In this document: positions 32,801-45,830 of the stretch, piece by piece
Numbering within the stretch: position 1 is the first letter of the stretch
Layout of the letters: each line of letters starts with the position of its first letter
From: Agelaius tricolor
Lineage: Eukaryota > Chordata > Aves > Passeriformes > Icteridae
Direction of reading: 5' to 3'
Assembly (NCBI GenBank): GCA_023055355.1
Contig: JALJCS010000001.1
Location: 23,435,881-23,499,880, forward strand
Length of the DNA: 64,000 nucleotides
Translations under genes and position numbers: made by a program
The notes under the pieces: generated by a model
Databases searched by the model: none
What the model was told of the DNA's origin: nothing
What the model saw: the letters and a program-made list of their open reading frames with translations, nothing else

Positions 32801-35800
32801 ATTCCTATAAATAGGAATTAATGGAATGAAATGTACTAAACAATGTCTTAACTGATTGTAAACATTGCAGAGAAAGATTTTGTCAGCTACTAGAGAAACC
32901 AAGGAGTAAAAGTTGAAAAATTCTGGTGACAAACTTCAGATTAGCAGCTGTAGGGTTAATTCTATGGTGGGTCAACCCTCCACATTACTAGAATATGCAC
33001 TACCACACACAACTCTCAAAGAAAGGCTGAATTTCTTCATTACAGTGCACACTGCCAGTTGACTACCAGAGAGCTTTCAGCAGGAAATCCTGGTAAAATT
33101 CTGCAGTCTATGTAATGCAGATGATTAGACTAAATTTTTACTCTGGTCAAGCCTGGTCTTAAACTACATGAAATACCAAAAATTACAGTATATCCATCAA
33201 GGGAAAAGCAGAGTATTTTGAATAGAAAAATAGAAAACACTAGTGGAAAGAAAGGCAGCATTTCAGCAGAGCCAAGACTTGGCCAAGCCTCGAAAAGTTT
33301 CAAGTGAGCAGATTTCAGCACCTCTCCGGGTAACCTATTTCAGAAATAAAATACCCTCCTAATGGAGTTTTGTCTAATATCCCTTCTGAAAAATGATATT
33401 CTGAATATCAACAGATTTAAATAATTCACTAATCAAAGCCTCCAAGAAAGAAGCTAGGAAGATCTAAATTAGTGCTTCATAATGTTTAAAGAGAATCCAG
33501 GGAGGCTGAATGGCTCACAGGGATCTACACTGTATACACAACATTCACACAGCTGACTTGCCACAAATTGTGGTGAGAAACTTCAGAGGATTTTTGAACT
33601 TACATCCTAGAACTTTTAAGAGTATGGTCTTCTGGGGAACAAGATGTCAAATTGACTTCTTCATTATCATTCTGAGCATTATATACTCATCACGAAGTAC
33701 TTTGTATACATTTATACAGCCTCTCCAACATGGACACGTGAAGATTTTCAGTAGCAAGAAAATGTCTGTCAAAGTACTGGAGTTGTGTGCTTTGAACAGA
33801 TAAAAGAAATAACTGAACAAAAGCATTTTATTTGAAGTACTTTATCAATTTTGATAGCCCTTAACACATTATGTTTTTGTATCTCTATAATTAAATAAAC
33901 CTCTGAGGAAATATTAATTTGTAGGTATTAGGGTGTGTGGGTGTATGGCTCCAGCCAGTATTTTTAAGTATGAGAAGATATTCTTAGAGCTTCAGACAGT
34001 GTTACTAAGGGAAAAAACATGCTGAAAAGGTACCATAAGCAATTTCATATGTAAGTGCTCATAATAAATATGTCAATGCTACAAAGGGTTTGAATACCTC
34101 CATTTGGTGTAACATCAGATATTCTACCATGATTGCAACTCCACACTCTCCTTTACATGGAAAGATAAAAGTCCACCATAAGACTGAAGCTAGCAAGACT
34201 TCCTAAATGTTGTAGTCATGTTTCCATAGCTGCAGTGGTCTAATAATATAGCTGGAGAAAACTACAGCTGCTTGTGGCATGACACTGGAACTATGGAAGC
34301 AAGCAGACAAGTACACAGGGAAAACTCACGTTTTCTTTGGTGCAAGGTGCTCCCTCAGTGGTTGATTGAACAAGCACATAAGCAAAGGACCAAGCACCAC
34401 TAAACCTCTGCATTTTGTGTCTGCACTGCAACTGCAGGGCAGTGTAGAGATAGTGAGCTGGCTTTATGCATGCTTGCTCACTTGCTGGGCAGGGTCAAGG
34501 TGGAGACCAGCCTGCCAAGAAGGCTGGGTTAGCCCTCTGCTCACCTCCACACCATTACACTTAAACTGATCCCAGTGTCTGAGTGGGCTCAGTGCATTTC
34601 CACTGCACACTGCAGACAGAAGTTAAACATGTCCTTTACAGTGAACAACCAGTCAAGCCCAAAAGGAGCTGGGAATCTCCTCCATGCAAACATGGAAAAG
34701 AGCTGACTTGACTAATCTGTACACAGCTGTATTAATGAATCTCTAATTAAATCTAGCACTTTGGAAAGGTCAATAAGACTGTTGCTGTTGGTGAATTTCC
34801 ATCCATGACTACTGAGATTCATTAAGAAGCTTACTTTTTTCCAAGAAAGGATTACCAAAGAAAGAATACTGCCAATTTTTTGTGATTTACTAAAAAAGTG
34901 AGTCTAAATCATTAGATCAGATCATAGCATTAAATTTCTTCCAAAAATTCTGCTTTTCCACAAAGGACCAAATTATATTTCAAACATGAACAGAACTTAG
35001 GGTAACACAGAGGCTGAGGATTTTTACTGGAATCTAATCATGCAATCTGATTTGAAAGGAAATCTCTGGCAATTGGGCAAGGGTACAAGCACAATGTGCT
35101 CGTGTGCCATAATAATGACAATGTACAAGTAGTCCCCAGAGAGTCACCTGAAGAGTCAACTGGAAAAGACCCATACAGGGGTGAGGTGGTGGAGAGGAAA
35201 GGTCTTGAGGGCATGTGTAGGATTATATGATTTTTTTCTTTCTGGGCACACACATAATTATGTATAACATAAGGCCAAAATGAAAGTTTGCATAATTAAG
35301 GAGTACAAAATGCTGCTTCTCCTTGTATTTGGCTTGATGGAATTGAGTATTCCACCAAAATTGGTTTAGGAAGGGTAAATGAACTGAGAAAATCTGCTTC
35401 TGGTAAGAAGTCTTGTACACAAATATCCAGTACTCTGGTTACTTATATAAAGAGCTGTTTCCTTTGCAGATTTTTTCTTCCATTGAGTCCTTGGTCAGGA
35501 AAAGAACCTGAAGTACCAGAAGCTGCCATTTAGGTAGTGATGCAAAGTGCACTTCATTCTCATTTCATACCAATTACAGACTTCATTGGCAAGCTTCAAG
35601 AGCTTTTAATTTTAAATTAGTTTCTGAGAAAAAAAAAATATTGTTAACAGGTGGAGGTTAATAGCTTCTGACTATAAAACCACATATGCTAAATCTAAAG
35701 GTTTTGCTGTGTGTGCAAGCATTGCCTGTTAAACAATATACTAAAAAGGCCCAGTTTTCTTATATCTGTAGGAAAAATGAGTAACACTGAAGAAGTGAGA

Positions 35801-38327
35801 GTCCTGAGTAACACCAAAAAAGCTAAACTCATTTCCACAACACGGAGTTGGTAAGTACCAGCTCATGGCAAACTGGTCATTTTGTATTTCTACAGTCTTT
35901 CTGTGTCCCATTCTCAAGAGCAAAGACAGCTCTTCGACTTAAGTAACTTTGAGCCCTGAAAAACTCTATTAAAAAATATTCAACGTGGAGATGAGGACAC
36001 AATCTCTGGCTGAAAAAAACCACAGCTGCATACTGCCAGAAACTGGAAGGGTATACTGAGAGAAATAAAATTGTACGCTTCTCTAATATTTAAATATTTT
36101 ACCCAGGGCTCTGCTATTAGCCCATATCACAAATGAGACACTGGAATAGACAAGTCTCTGCTCTGAGTCCCTAAGCCATTCTTGGGTTCAAAGGGGAGAG
36201 AATGTGGCCTTTTGCTCAATCAGATTTGCAGCATGAGTAAATATGCAAAATGTGTTGCCTTTCATTCTGGTTTCATTCACCAGTTCATTCACCCTTCACT
36301 TTTCTGCCTGTGTGAAGCCTAATTAATTCTTTTACAGAGGCAAAGTGAATGTGACATCAATGCCATTGACCTCTAGCTCCTTGCTCCCCTGGACACATAC
36401 TCACTATTTAGCCTCCTAAATCTAAGTTGCTGGACAAAAGTGCAGTCACAATCTGCCACAGCATGCAACTCTGAAATTAAAGGCACAGCTTAGCAATAAT
36501 GTCATTTTGTCTTTTGATTTTGTATTGTCCATTTAATTTAACTTTCCAGAGTTAAGCAGTGGGATGTAAAGGACTATTCTCTCATGAGAACCAAAGAATA
36601 GAAAAGTGCAGGGAGCTCCTTGTGCAGACTTGATGATAAAGACCTCACCATAAATCCTAGCCAGAATGGGTGCTCTCAAGGCCCATTTACCTTATGGTGG
36701 ATGACTACTTCAGCACTGTGCTACACCAATATAAACAGACAGAGCTTTAATATGAGGCCTCATGGTATAGGTACATCCCCAGACACAACAGTATGAAGCT
36801 AGGAGCAGGATCCTGCCTACATGTGCTGTGCCTCCCAGCTCTCGCTCTCCCAGCAGAGCTCCTCCTTACTCCACAGTACAAAACCAGTGTGCATGTGGCC
36901 CCCTTCCCTTAGCCCTTGGCCTTGCAGTCACTGTCACTTTACAAGCTTTGGCAAGCAAAGTCCTACACCAACTTCCAACCTCTCATTGGAAACAGAACAG
37001 GCAAACATCACTCAATGAGCAGACAGTGGGGAGAAAAAGCTTTGATACGCCAATTTAGTAAAACTCAATGGCCAGGTTGTAAATCCAATGTAATCATATG
37101 TTATCAGAAAGAATTCCCACTTGTTAGAGAATGAGGAAGCTTTCTGCTCTACTCTTATCCTCCATAACATCCACACTTCCCCTGCTCCTTTGCTTTCCCT
37201 GTACAGTACTGCAGCATAGGGAAAATCATGAAGCTGAATTGCTGATAATATCACACTTAACAAACTTGATGACTGATGGATTCCTACCAGTGTCTGTGCT
37301 CACCAACCAAGCTTTAAATTTAGAAAGGCAAGCATGTAACTTAACTGAAGGGAATGTCACCCAATAACTGGTTATATTATTAGATAAGTGCCTGAAAGGA
37401 CCAACTGAGGTTAAGAATAAATGCATCATCTTTACTAATGGAGTGTCTCTCTAAGAAAGAAAAGAGGGAAAAAAAAAAGTGGTTTTACTATTCCAGCCTA
37501 TTACCAGAACATACCATCATACCACATCATCAGGATGTTCATGAAGAGAGAGGAAAAGCATATGCATGGCAATGTCAACTTAAGATATAGGGGAAAAATA
37601 CTTCTAGGATTTCAAACATCCATTAAGTACCATCTGATACTTGAATAAAACTCTGCTGGAGTAAAACTGTACAACTGCAATAGATCACAAACCCTAAATG
37701 CAGCACAAAACAATGGAAACTGTAACCCCACTGGGAAAAACCAAATTAAACAAACACACAGCACCATCAATGTTTTTAGTGGTTTCTCTCCCTGCAAATA
37801 CCGTACAGTCTCCTGATCCCCAGAAAAATGGAAACAGCTCTTTATTTACACAAAGCTCTTTGGTGCTTGGATCTGCAGAGAAAACAGACCAGATCTCTGA
37901 GGAGGATCAAAGATTGCCAGACAGGCCTCTGGTTTGGATTAGTCTCTTTCATCACACCCTTGTCCCAGCTGCTTGTTCAGTAAAAGTGACTCCCTCCTCT
38001 CTCATTACACTCCCCATTTTCACAGGAGACAGTCCCTTTGACTAGATTCTCTCCATTTTGTACAAAATGTCTCTTTTTCTCCAAGAAGTCCAAGGTGCCC
38101 TGTTGCACTCTTGCCACAGCCTGCAAGTGCTGCAAGTGTGAGGAATGCAGATACACATCTCTGTGAGCCATCTCTTGCATCAAGCTGTTATCAAAAGGCC
38201 ACCTCAAAGTCCCACCTTTGTGACACAGGGGGTGACCCTGCTGTGTGCCATGGGGCATGCTCACCCTGGGCCATTCCTATGCATGGAAGGGTCAAGGGAG
38301 GCCAAGTACGGCCCACCAACTACACTG

Positions 38328-38353
38328 CTCTCTCTCTCTCTCTCTCTCTCTCC
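38328..38353. repeat. (CT)n dinucleotide repeat
   Basis: About 13 uninterrupted CT units. Confidence 0.95.
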
Positions 38354-41229
38354 TGGGGCTTTCAGTTTGTCTGAGAGATGACTGGAAGTGTATTTGCACT
38401 GAGGGAAATTCCTGCTTTGATAAATGGCCCACACAGTTTTATCATGCTTATTCTAAGAGGAATTAACACCAAATTCCCAAGCCCATAGTATTTCACATTG
38501 CCTGTGGAGAGAATCCCCAAGCAACCTTATTGGAAGCACTTGTTTTGTCTATTACTTATTTAACTGCCATTGACAGAGAGAACTCTCCAAGGAAAATGGT
38601 ATTTTGCAGAAACTTGAATTATACTTAAGCCAGCTGTTACAATATCCAAGTGAATTTTAACCTATTGAGAGTTTTGAGAATCCCTTCCATATAAAAAAAA
38701 AAGTAAGCTTACTAAAATAAAATCATAGTAAAGCATGGTCACATAACAGTCCACATATAAAGACTATATAAAAAAATCCCACACATCCTTTAGTTGTGGT
38801 GGTTTAATTTCTGGAAAAGTTTTTGTGTTGTTCTTTCAAGGTTTTTTGGTTGGTTTTTCATAGTTTCCAGTTTCAAGCCAAAAATCCACATTTCCACACT
38901 CAGGGCACAACAAAGGCCTCTGAAACTGAAACAGAGGGACAAAAGTGACTTTCTTTTTAAAGATCTGGTAGTTGACAGAGAACTACTATGGGAAACAGAT
39001 GAGAAACATAGCCTCCAGCCAAGCTGTGTGAAACAGGCAGTCTCTGTTTGCTGCCAGACAAAATGGCAGGCACATAGAAGAATTCTCTTTAGTTTATGTT
39101 TCTGTTGAGAATTGCAAGGAATTTTTCTTTTTGCCTGGGAGGATTATCCTGTCCATACCTATCCAAGGTCTGCAGACCCTTAGGAGAGCACAGCTGGCCC
39201 CACAGCTGGGCAGAGGTCATGGGCACTGAGTCTGGGCACGTGAGAGGGACAAAGCAGCTTGGCTGCAACCTGTCTGCAAGACAGCAGAAGCACACAAGGG
39301 AGGACATTGGCAGGGCTGTGACAAGAAAGCTGGCCCATGGATAAATTATAGTCATTGACAAGCAGCTGGGTTGCAAGCTGGGTGGGACCAGTTCCCACAG
39401 AGTTCCTAAACAGTTTTTTGTTGGTTTTTTTTTTAAACAGGAAAGCAAAGCTAATACCTATTTTTGCCAAACAGTTTAATCAAAAAAGGAAGAAACATCA
39501 GCTTTACAGATTGTTCATCCAAGTATGTTCTTCCCTGAAAAGCACGTATTATCTGCATGCTTTAAGATGAGTCACCAGTGTCCTGCTATGTCTGCAGAAC
39601 AAACAAATTGAAGAGCCAAACCTGTTTCAGGGCATCAGAGAGCAGGCAGTTGCTAAAGGGATAGTTTAGCACTGGCACGGGTTACCAAAGGAGTCTGTGC
39701 AATTCCCATCCTTATAGGTTTTTAGGCAGACAAACAGCTGCTAGAAATTGTAGGCAGGCATAAATCAGGAAGGCCCATATCTCACAATCTCTTATGGTTC
39801 TCTGCAGCTATGAAAAGACCTTTCAGGAAGACATTTTACACTTCATTATCAGTCACAAGTGAAAGGAAAAAAGGCAAACCCCTTCTTTTCGTTAATTTAC
39901 TATCACTCAGAGCACACAGCAATAACTCTGAATATTTTTTTTTTGCCGCTATGCAAAATTAGGTTCATGGAACAAGTGTTCATCCAGGATTTGCCTACAT
40001 TAGACTATGTTGCTACCTGCCTGTGTAGTAATTCACTGTGGTGGATGAATATAACATATGTTAGCAGACCTGGCCTCCATCCAATCTTGAGCTGAGCATC
40101 TGAGGACTGGGAAACTTCAACAATTCAAAATTTTTTAAAAAATTAAAATTTGTCCTTTAGAGCCTAATTGACAAGGGAGCTTTATTAGCAGGTATGACTA
40201 TGTGTGAAGATTTACCTTCTGTACAGAAAAATGCCATTGGTTTTGTTAATTGGGTAAAGATGCAGCAAAGCCATTGGACCTTCACGCATTAATGTAGTAG
40301 CTGGACAATTACAACATCAAGGATTTTGATTAAATATTTGCAGGATCACTTGACCCTACAGATGCTGGCAATATTCAGGATCTGCTAACTGAAATGGAAT
40401 CACACTGCCTCCAGTGCATGCAGAATATATGGCCATGTATGATTTACAACAACCACAGAGTAACTTGAGTTATAAACAGCTTAAGGAATTGTTCTTTGAA
40501 CTTAATCCTCAATTTATTTTTTCTTTGCATTTCTTGGTCACCTGTTTCTGCCAGCATAAGGATATTATGGGGGAAAAACACTGATCAGCTGCTAGAAAGG
40601 TGTTGCTTTGCATAAAGATTTTAGCAATAAAAGACTATTGATATTGCACCCTGGCTTCTCCAGAAATAAACCTGTGGCATTTTTCATCATGACTTCTGTA
40701 ATGATTTAAATAAGAGATGCAAGAGATGAAACTAGCAAAAAGTCACGAGTATTATTTGAGTTTTATCTGGTCAGTCTAACCTGAAAGTCTTCATGCTGGG
40801 TCAATGGCTTCTGACAGAGACCAACACTGTTATGAAAGAGTCATAAACCCAAGTGATACCCTATTATAATTCAGGATTGGGTGGCAGATATGTCTGGACA
40901 GCATAGTTGGAGAAACCTTCATATGAGTTTGGCTTGCTCTATTGCCCTATTTACCAGCTTACTGTGGACATCTTCAGAATTTATACAATGCTTACTTCAT
41001 AAATCCACATTTTGCAATACAGGGAAAGCCCACATGGTGGGATATAGTGTATAAGAAGTAACTAATGAAATTCAGGAAGCCTACAGGAAGACCTGCAAGC
41101 TGCATGGGAAGAAACAGAGACACCCATGAAGAGAGTCAGATTGTTGTCATAGCTTAGTGGCACAAGAAGTAACCTTAGTTCATTTTTCCCTCATCTCCCT
41201 GAGTCTTCACATCTGCTTGGCTTTCAGAA

Positions 41230-42160
41230 ATCCTCATTCCCAGTCTTTGAACCTGTTCAAAGTACATGGCATATGTATTTTTAATGCAGAGGTATATCAT
41301 TGCTGATATGTAATGCTGTAAGCTCCTTGTCACAGGAGGAGTAGCAAGCTGGTGATGCAGGAGACCCCACTTCCCCCAGGGTAAAGGAAAATGCCCAAAG
41401 AACTCATGCACCCTACAGCTCCTGCCCTAGGAAATATCCTTTTAAGGGAGAGTTGTGGAGCTGAAATGGTGCAACTACACAAGAAATGGTATCATTAGTA
41501 AAAGCTGAAAGAGTGGGTGTGTTTGCCAGCCATTGCTGAACTAAAGATAGAAAGCTTTGCTTACGCATTGACCCAGAAGATCTGAATACATGAAAAGAAG
41601 GCATTTTCCACTGCCTGCAAAAGGAGAAATTCTGGAAGAAGGGCTTGATGCCAAATATTTTTCTAAGCTTGGTGTGTCAGAAGGGCTCTGGCAAGTGCCT
41701 TTAGAAAAACAGCTCATGTTTGCACATATTCACCAACCTTTTTGGGAGGCAGTTTCTTCAGACTGCCAGTTGGGTTGTGCTTGGCACCTGAGACATTTTA
41801 ATGGAAAATACAACATGTTTTTGTTGCTATAGAAGGTGGTAAGGTTTACAAAGCTTATGTTTTGGTCTGAGGAAAAACAGTGGAAGTGCATGACTGGGGA
41901 CTTCAAGTAGAAAGAGCTGACACTTCTGGCTAAAGCTAAATAAGTAAATGTTTGTTTGAAAATGTTGTTTTCATTTCTCTCAAATGAAAACAACATACTT
42001 GTGAGAAAAATTAACACAGTGAGGAATACAAGTAGATTATACTACAGCTGAGAGCATCACAAACTTGCCTAGTTCAACTAACAAAGAAATGGGGTAAAGT
42101 TTTACTGGCATCATAAACTATATAAGGACATTTGTGCATAATTTAGCTTAAAAATAATGT
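41230..42160 (+). mobile_element. Decayed Ty3/gypsy-type pol fragment (reverse transcriptase), non-functional
   Basis: Reverse-transcriptase-like motifs of the Ty3/gypsy class occur in the right order on the plus strand but in different frames. KLCLRIDPEDLN at 41552-41587 corresponds to the usual GKLRxCxDPRDLN block. FSKLGVSEGLWQVPLE at 41659-41706 corresponds to FSKLDxSxGFWQIPLDE. VYKAYVLV at 41844-41867 corresponds to the YxDD active-site box, with both catalytic Asp gone. GKTVEVHD at 41871-41894 follows. NLPSSTNKEMG at 42062-42094 and FTGIINYIRTFVHNLA at 42101-42148 correspond to the thumb/connection motif PTNxxELRSFLGMxNY. Stops and at least three frame changes show it cannot make protein. 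Weaker similarity reaches left to about 41230-41410. Protease, integrase and LTRs are not seen. Confidence 0.72.
41962..41996. repeat. Perfect 15-bp inverted repeat, 5-nt loop
   Basis: ATGTTGTTTTCATTT at 41962-41976 and AAATGAAAACAACAT at 41982-41996 flank CTCTC. It sits inside the decayed reverse-transcriptase fragment. Confidence 0.9.
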
Positions 42161-45100
42161 TTCTGATTCACCTCAGAGTGCATCTCTTGCAGCTTTGATA
42201 TCAAGAGTTCAGGCAGCTATTCAAGACTGGGCCACAGCCTATCACAAATACAGCACTTTTTGAAAAGATAGGGATGTTTGCCTACGCCTACGTGAATATT
42301 CCTATACCAGGCTGCAACTCTGCACGAGGAAAGATGGGGGGGTGGGGGGGGGGGTTAAAAAATGAGACCCCGCAAAGCAATACAAACACAAATCTGCCTG
42401 GACTAGAAGTAATGGTCTCAAGTATATCTTTCAGTAGTACAATAGCCTGAAGGTCCTCACACAACTTCCTTCCTAATACTATCAGAGTGCCCAGTAACCT
42501 CACATATCTGCAGGGTGGAACATGCCCTTGAGCTGCGACTTTGTGTCAGCTGTGCCAGCAGACAAGTTCCACAGGTTTAGCTGTTGCTGTAATTTTTATG
42601 GTGGGCTACTCTGATTTAAGGATTACACTAATAGAAAAAGCCTTGTTATGAACACAGGGCCTTGTATGAACTGAGGTCTGAGACCTGCTTGGATTTGGAT
42701 AGTAAAAGGGCTCAGGGCCACTGCAGTATAAAGACCAGGAGAAGAAGGAAAAGGCAATAGAAGGGAAAGTTCTCTTCTATGCGGATCTACTGTCATGTGA
42801 AACTCAAATCTAACAAAGTTGCAGATTTTTATGCATAATGCAGCATCTGTCTCCACTGATCTCCTCATTTCCAATTTCACTTTAAAACACATGTCTAATC
42901 TGTTTGAATTCTCAGTTGCACAATTGCTGGGGTACGTCTGGCAGACTGCTTCTAAGAAAGCCAAAAACCCAAGTATTGCCTCTATGGCGCCGGCAAGTTC
43001 CTCACGCGGTGCCCAAGGGCAGTGCCATGGATAATGCCAAAGCAAATAGCTGGAGAAGAGCTTTAACATTCTTTGTATAGATCAGCAACACATCCTTTGG
43101 TATCATGTGCTGTGGCTGCAATTGCAACATTCTTTTTTATGCAATTGCAACACAGTTGATCTTTTGAATTTGTGGCTGTTGAGGGGGGATCCCCTCAGAA
43201 GTATTGGGGAAGAGAGCTGTGCAAACATTGAATTGCAAAGGAATGAGTCAAGGGTAATTTTTCATGCACACTAAGTAATAGTGAAAACTTGAACTGGATA
43301 TATCCTGATAACTATGTTTTCTAAAATGGGTTCCTTTCCCTAAGGGGGAAAGAACCATAAATGGGAGGACCAGCTCTTTCACAGACACATGTTTAACAGC
43401 AGGAACCTAATTTACATACATAAGTATATTCATTATGCATCAATGATGCTTATAGCCTAATTCTCCAAGTTCAGCACACAAAACAATACCCAGTCATCAG
43501 ATATCTCAAGACCTGAGCTCCTATCCCCAGGATACAAGTGTATCAAATCCCCTAGATTACAAGTGTGCACTGTTAAATACAAGTTACAATACAGAGTACA
43601 ATACAAGCGTACAGTACAGGTCCCATAGACAAAAAGTACGTGTCCCACAGACAAAAGGGTTTTATCAAAGAAAAATGACCATACACAGGAGTAAGGCTAT
43701 GAAACAGCATAGGCTGGGGATCCAGGTCCAGCAGCAGAAGGCTACGGCTGGCTTCTCTAAGACTTACTCTCCAGCAGTACTCATTCATCTGTAAGGACTG
43801 AGAAGCACTGGAGCTTTTCAGACTTGCTCCAGAATGTCATTTTCCTGCATCATAAGTCAATCCTCACAGATACTGCATTAACAGCAATTTCCTCTTAATG
43901 AGGAAATCAGAGCAACCTAAGGGCTTTTCCCCTCAAAGCAAACCCTAAGGGCTTTTCCTCTCAACCCTCCACATGAGCTGTGAAAAGCCTTGGTTTTGCT
44001 TTCCAGCCTGCCTGACCACTGCCATCCCCAGCAGACATAAGTGATTTGTACAGCAGGTATAAGAACAGGTCATCATCGTGCAATGGACTGCAAAAAGCCT
44101 CACAACCAAAGGTAGGATTTCTGGCCTTCAGCTCACAGCTGAGAATAAAACTGTACTAACAGGATTCTCCTCAAGTTTTCCTTGCCAAAGCTGAGGTCAG
44201 CCCACAAGACCTGCCTTGACACCTGCTCCAAGAATTCCCCCCGTGAGACTAGCTAGTACCACAAAAATTGGCTCCTCAGCGGGAGGAACGCCTGTTTGCC
44301 CAACACACAGCAAATACTCCCAGAGCTTTCCTCCCAGCCTTCAAAATGTAACACACCACCTCATACTGAAGTGCTACATTTTCTATTTCCTTGCATTTGG
44401 TGAGCCTCATGTGTCTTTTTTCAAACGTGGCCTTTGTTTGCTGTACCCCAATAGCAAACATTTTGGAAGTGTTGCTAAAACATAATAGCATCCCCAAAAT
44501 TAGTATGTTTCTTCTTGTTCTCACGTTTTTCCTGTGTCCTGTAAACTTTTAATCATAGGTTTTTCTTCTTTTTTTTTTTTTTGGTCTATATAACGATATT
44601 TGGACAGTAATAGATACTGCATATTTTACCCATGAGTAATTTTGTAAGGGGGTTTGAAAGTCTTGGGACAAACTATTTTTAGTTAGCAGATGTTGATATG
44701 GCATATTCTTTGTAATAGGTACTATGACATATTCTTTCATAACATACATTTCCACTACCATGTCTTTCATCCTAGGAAATTGTCAGATTCTGTTTAAAGA
44801 AATATTGTGGGGGGAAAAAAAAGTATTTGTAGCACAGTCCTGCATCTTTCTGCTAAAAGTGGTAGGTGATTATATCAACAAAGATAGTAAATAGATAGTT
44901 TACTTTTTCATAATGTTTTCTCTTAGAAGAGCAAAAACTTTACATCATCTAGGTCAATATTTCCCATAGGGCCAAAACACAATCCTGAAAATTCTGTGAA
45001 TTGCTGAGGATATTAAACAGTCAAGATAAGATTACAGAGAAACAATGCAGCCATTTTGAGCTGAGCTTTCCCACAGTGAAAGGTTCAGTGAGGCCCAGCT

Positions 45101-45520
45101 GGTTGTTTTGACTTCAGACACTGACTCAGGGATAGGAAAGTTGGACACCAAGGGTGGAGCAGAGAAATTATTTGGCAGGCAAAAGGAAAAAAATTAACCT
45201 TTTTCAGTCCACATGCTGTGTGCTGCAGCTACCAGTCACTGCAGGGTCTAAAACCAGTTAGCTTCTGTTTAAATCTGGATCTAATAGCATGCAAGGGATT
45301 ATAATTCTGCATTTTTTTCTCCACCTTTGTTTGCGTTCTGTCTTAAACTGGAGGTCTGGAAGCAGCTTATGTACAGTGTGTATTTTAGGGGGCCCAATCC
45401 TATTGAAATGTCTCAGTATGTTGGTAGAACTACTGCTATTTTGTTTTCTTCTTTACACGGTATAGAATTTGCTCACTTCTGCTGCTTTCCTGCACCAAAC
45501 ACCCTGGGTAACACAGAGCT
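42161..45520. other. Intergenic stretch, nothing recognised beyond a G-rich run
   Basis: G5-GG-T-G11 lies at 42336-42354, a possible quadruplex-forming tract. A further protein-like stretch just after the pol fragment (about 42165-42260) may extend that element but is too weak to call. Confidence 0.45.
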
Positions 45521-45830
45521 ACGCTCAGAAACGCAGGCACGCTGCTCGCAGATAATTCGACTGCTGCTCCTGGCTGGCTCTGGAGCGAGAGATGGACGGG
45601 AGCCCAAGGGGAAGAGCCCCAAGGGGAGGGCTGCGATGGCAGAGCTGGCGTGCGGCCGGGAGCCCTGGCAGCCCTCGGGGGAGCGGGGCAGCTGCTGCAG
45701 CCCGCCTGGGGAGGCTGGAGCGGAGGAGAGCCGGCCAGCTCCGCCGGGCCCTCTCGCTGGCTGCAGAGCATCTGGGTGTCACAGCTGCCGCTGTATCCCC
45801 TGCACATGCCAGCGAGCAGGAGGCCAGCAG
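45521..45830. promoter_or_regulatory. Small CpG islet, possible promoter or first exon of an unannotated transcript
   Basis: I count 21 CpG in about 310 bp, against near depletion in the flanks. Composition is GC-rich on both sides of ATGGCAGAGCTGGCG. Open frames cross it on both strands (172 residues plus, 132 residues minus), but their sequence is low-complexity Ala/Gly/Pro/Arg and matches no family I know. Direction, if transcribed, cannot be told. Confidence 0.35.

Larger units (their letters stand above)
32339..41229. other. Long intergenic stretch without genes
   Basis: About 8.9 kb of unique AT-rich DNA. Simple repeats are an A/G-rich run at 32756-32800 and a (CT)n run of about 13 units at 38328-38353. 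I find no conserved protein frame, RNA gene or interspersed repeat here. Confidence 0.5.
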
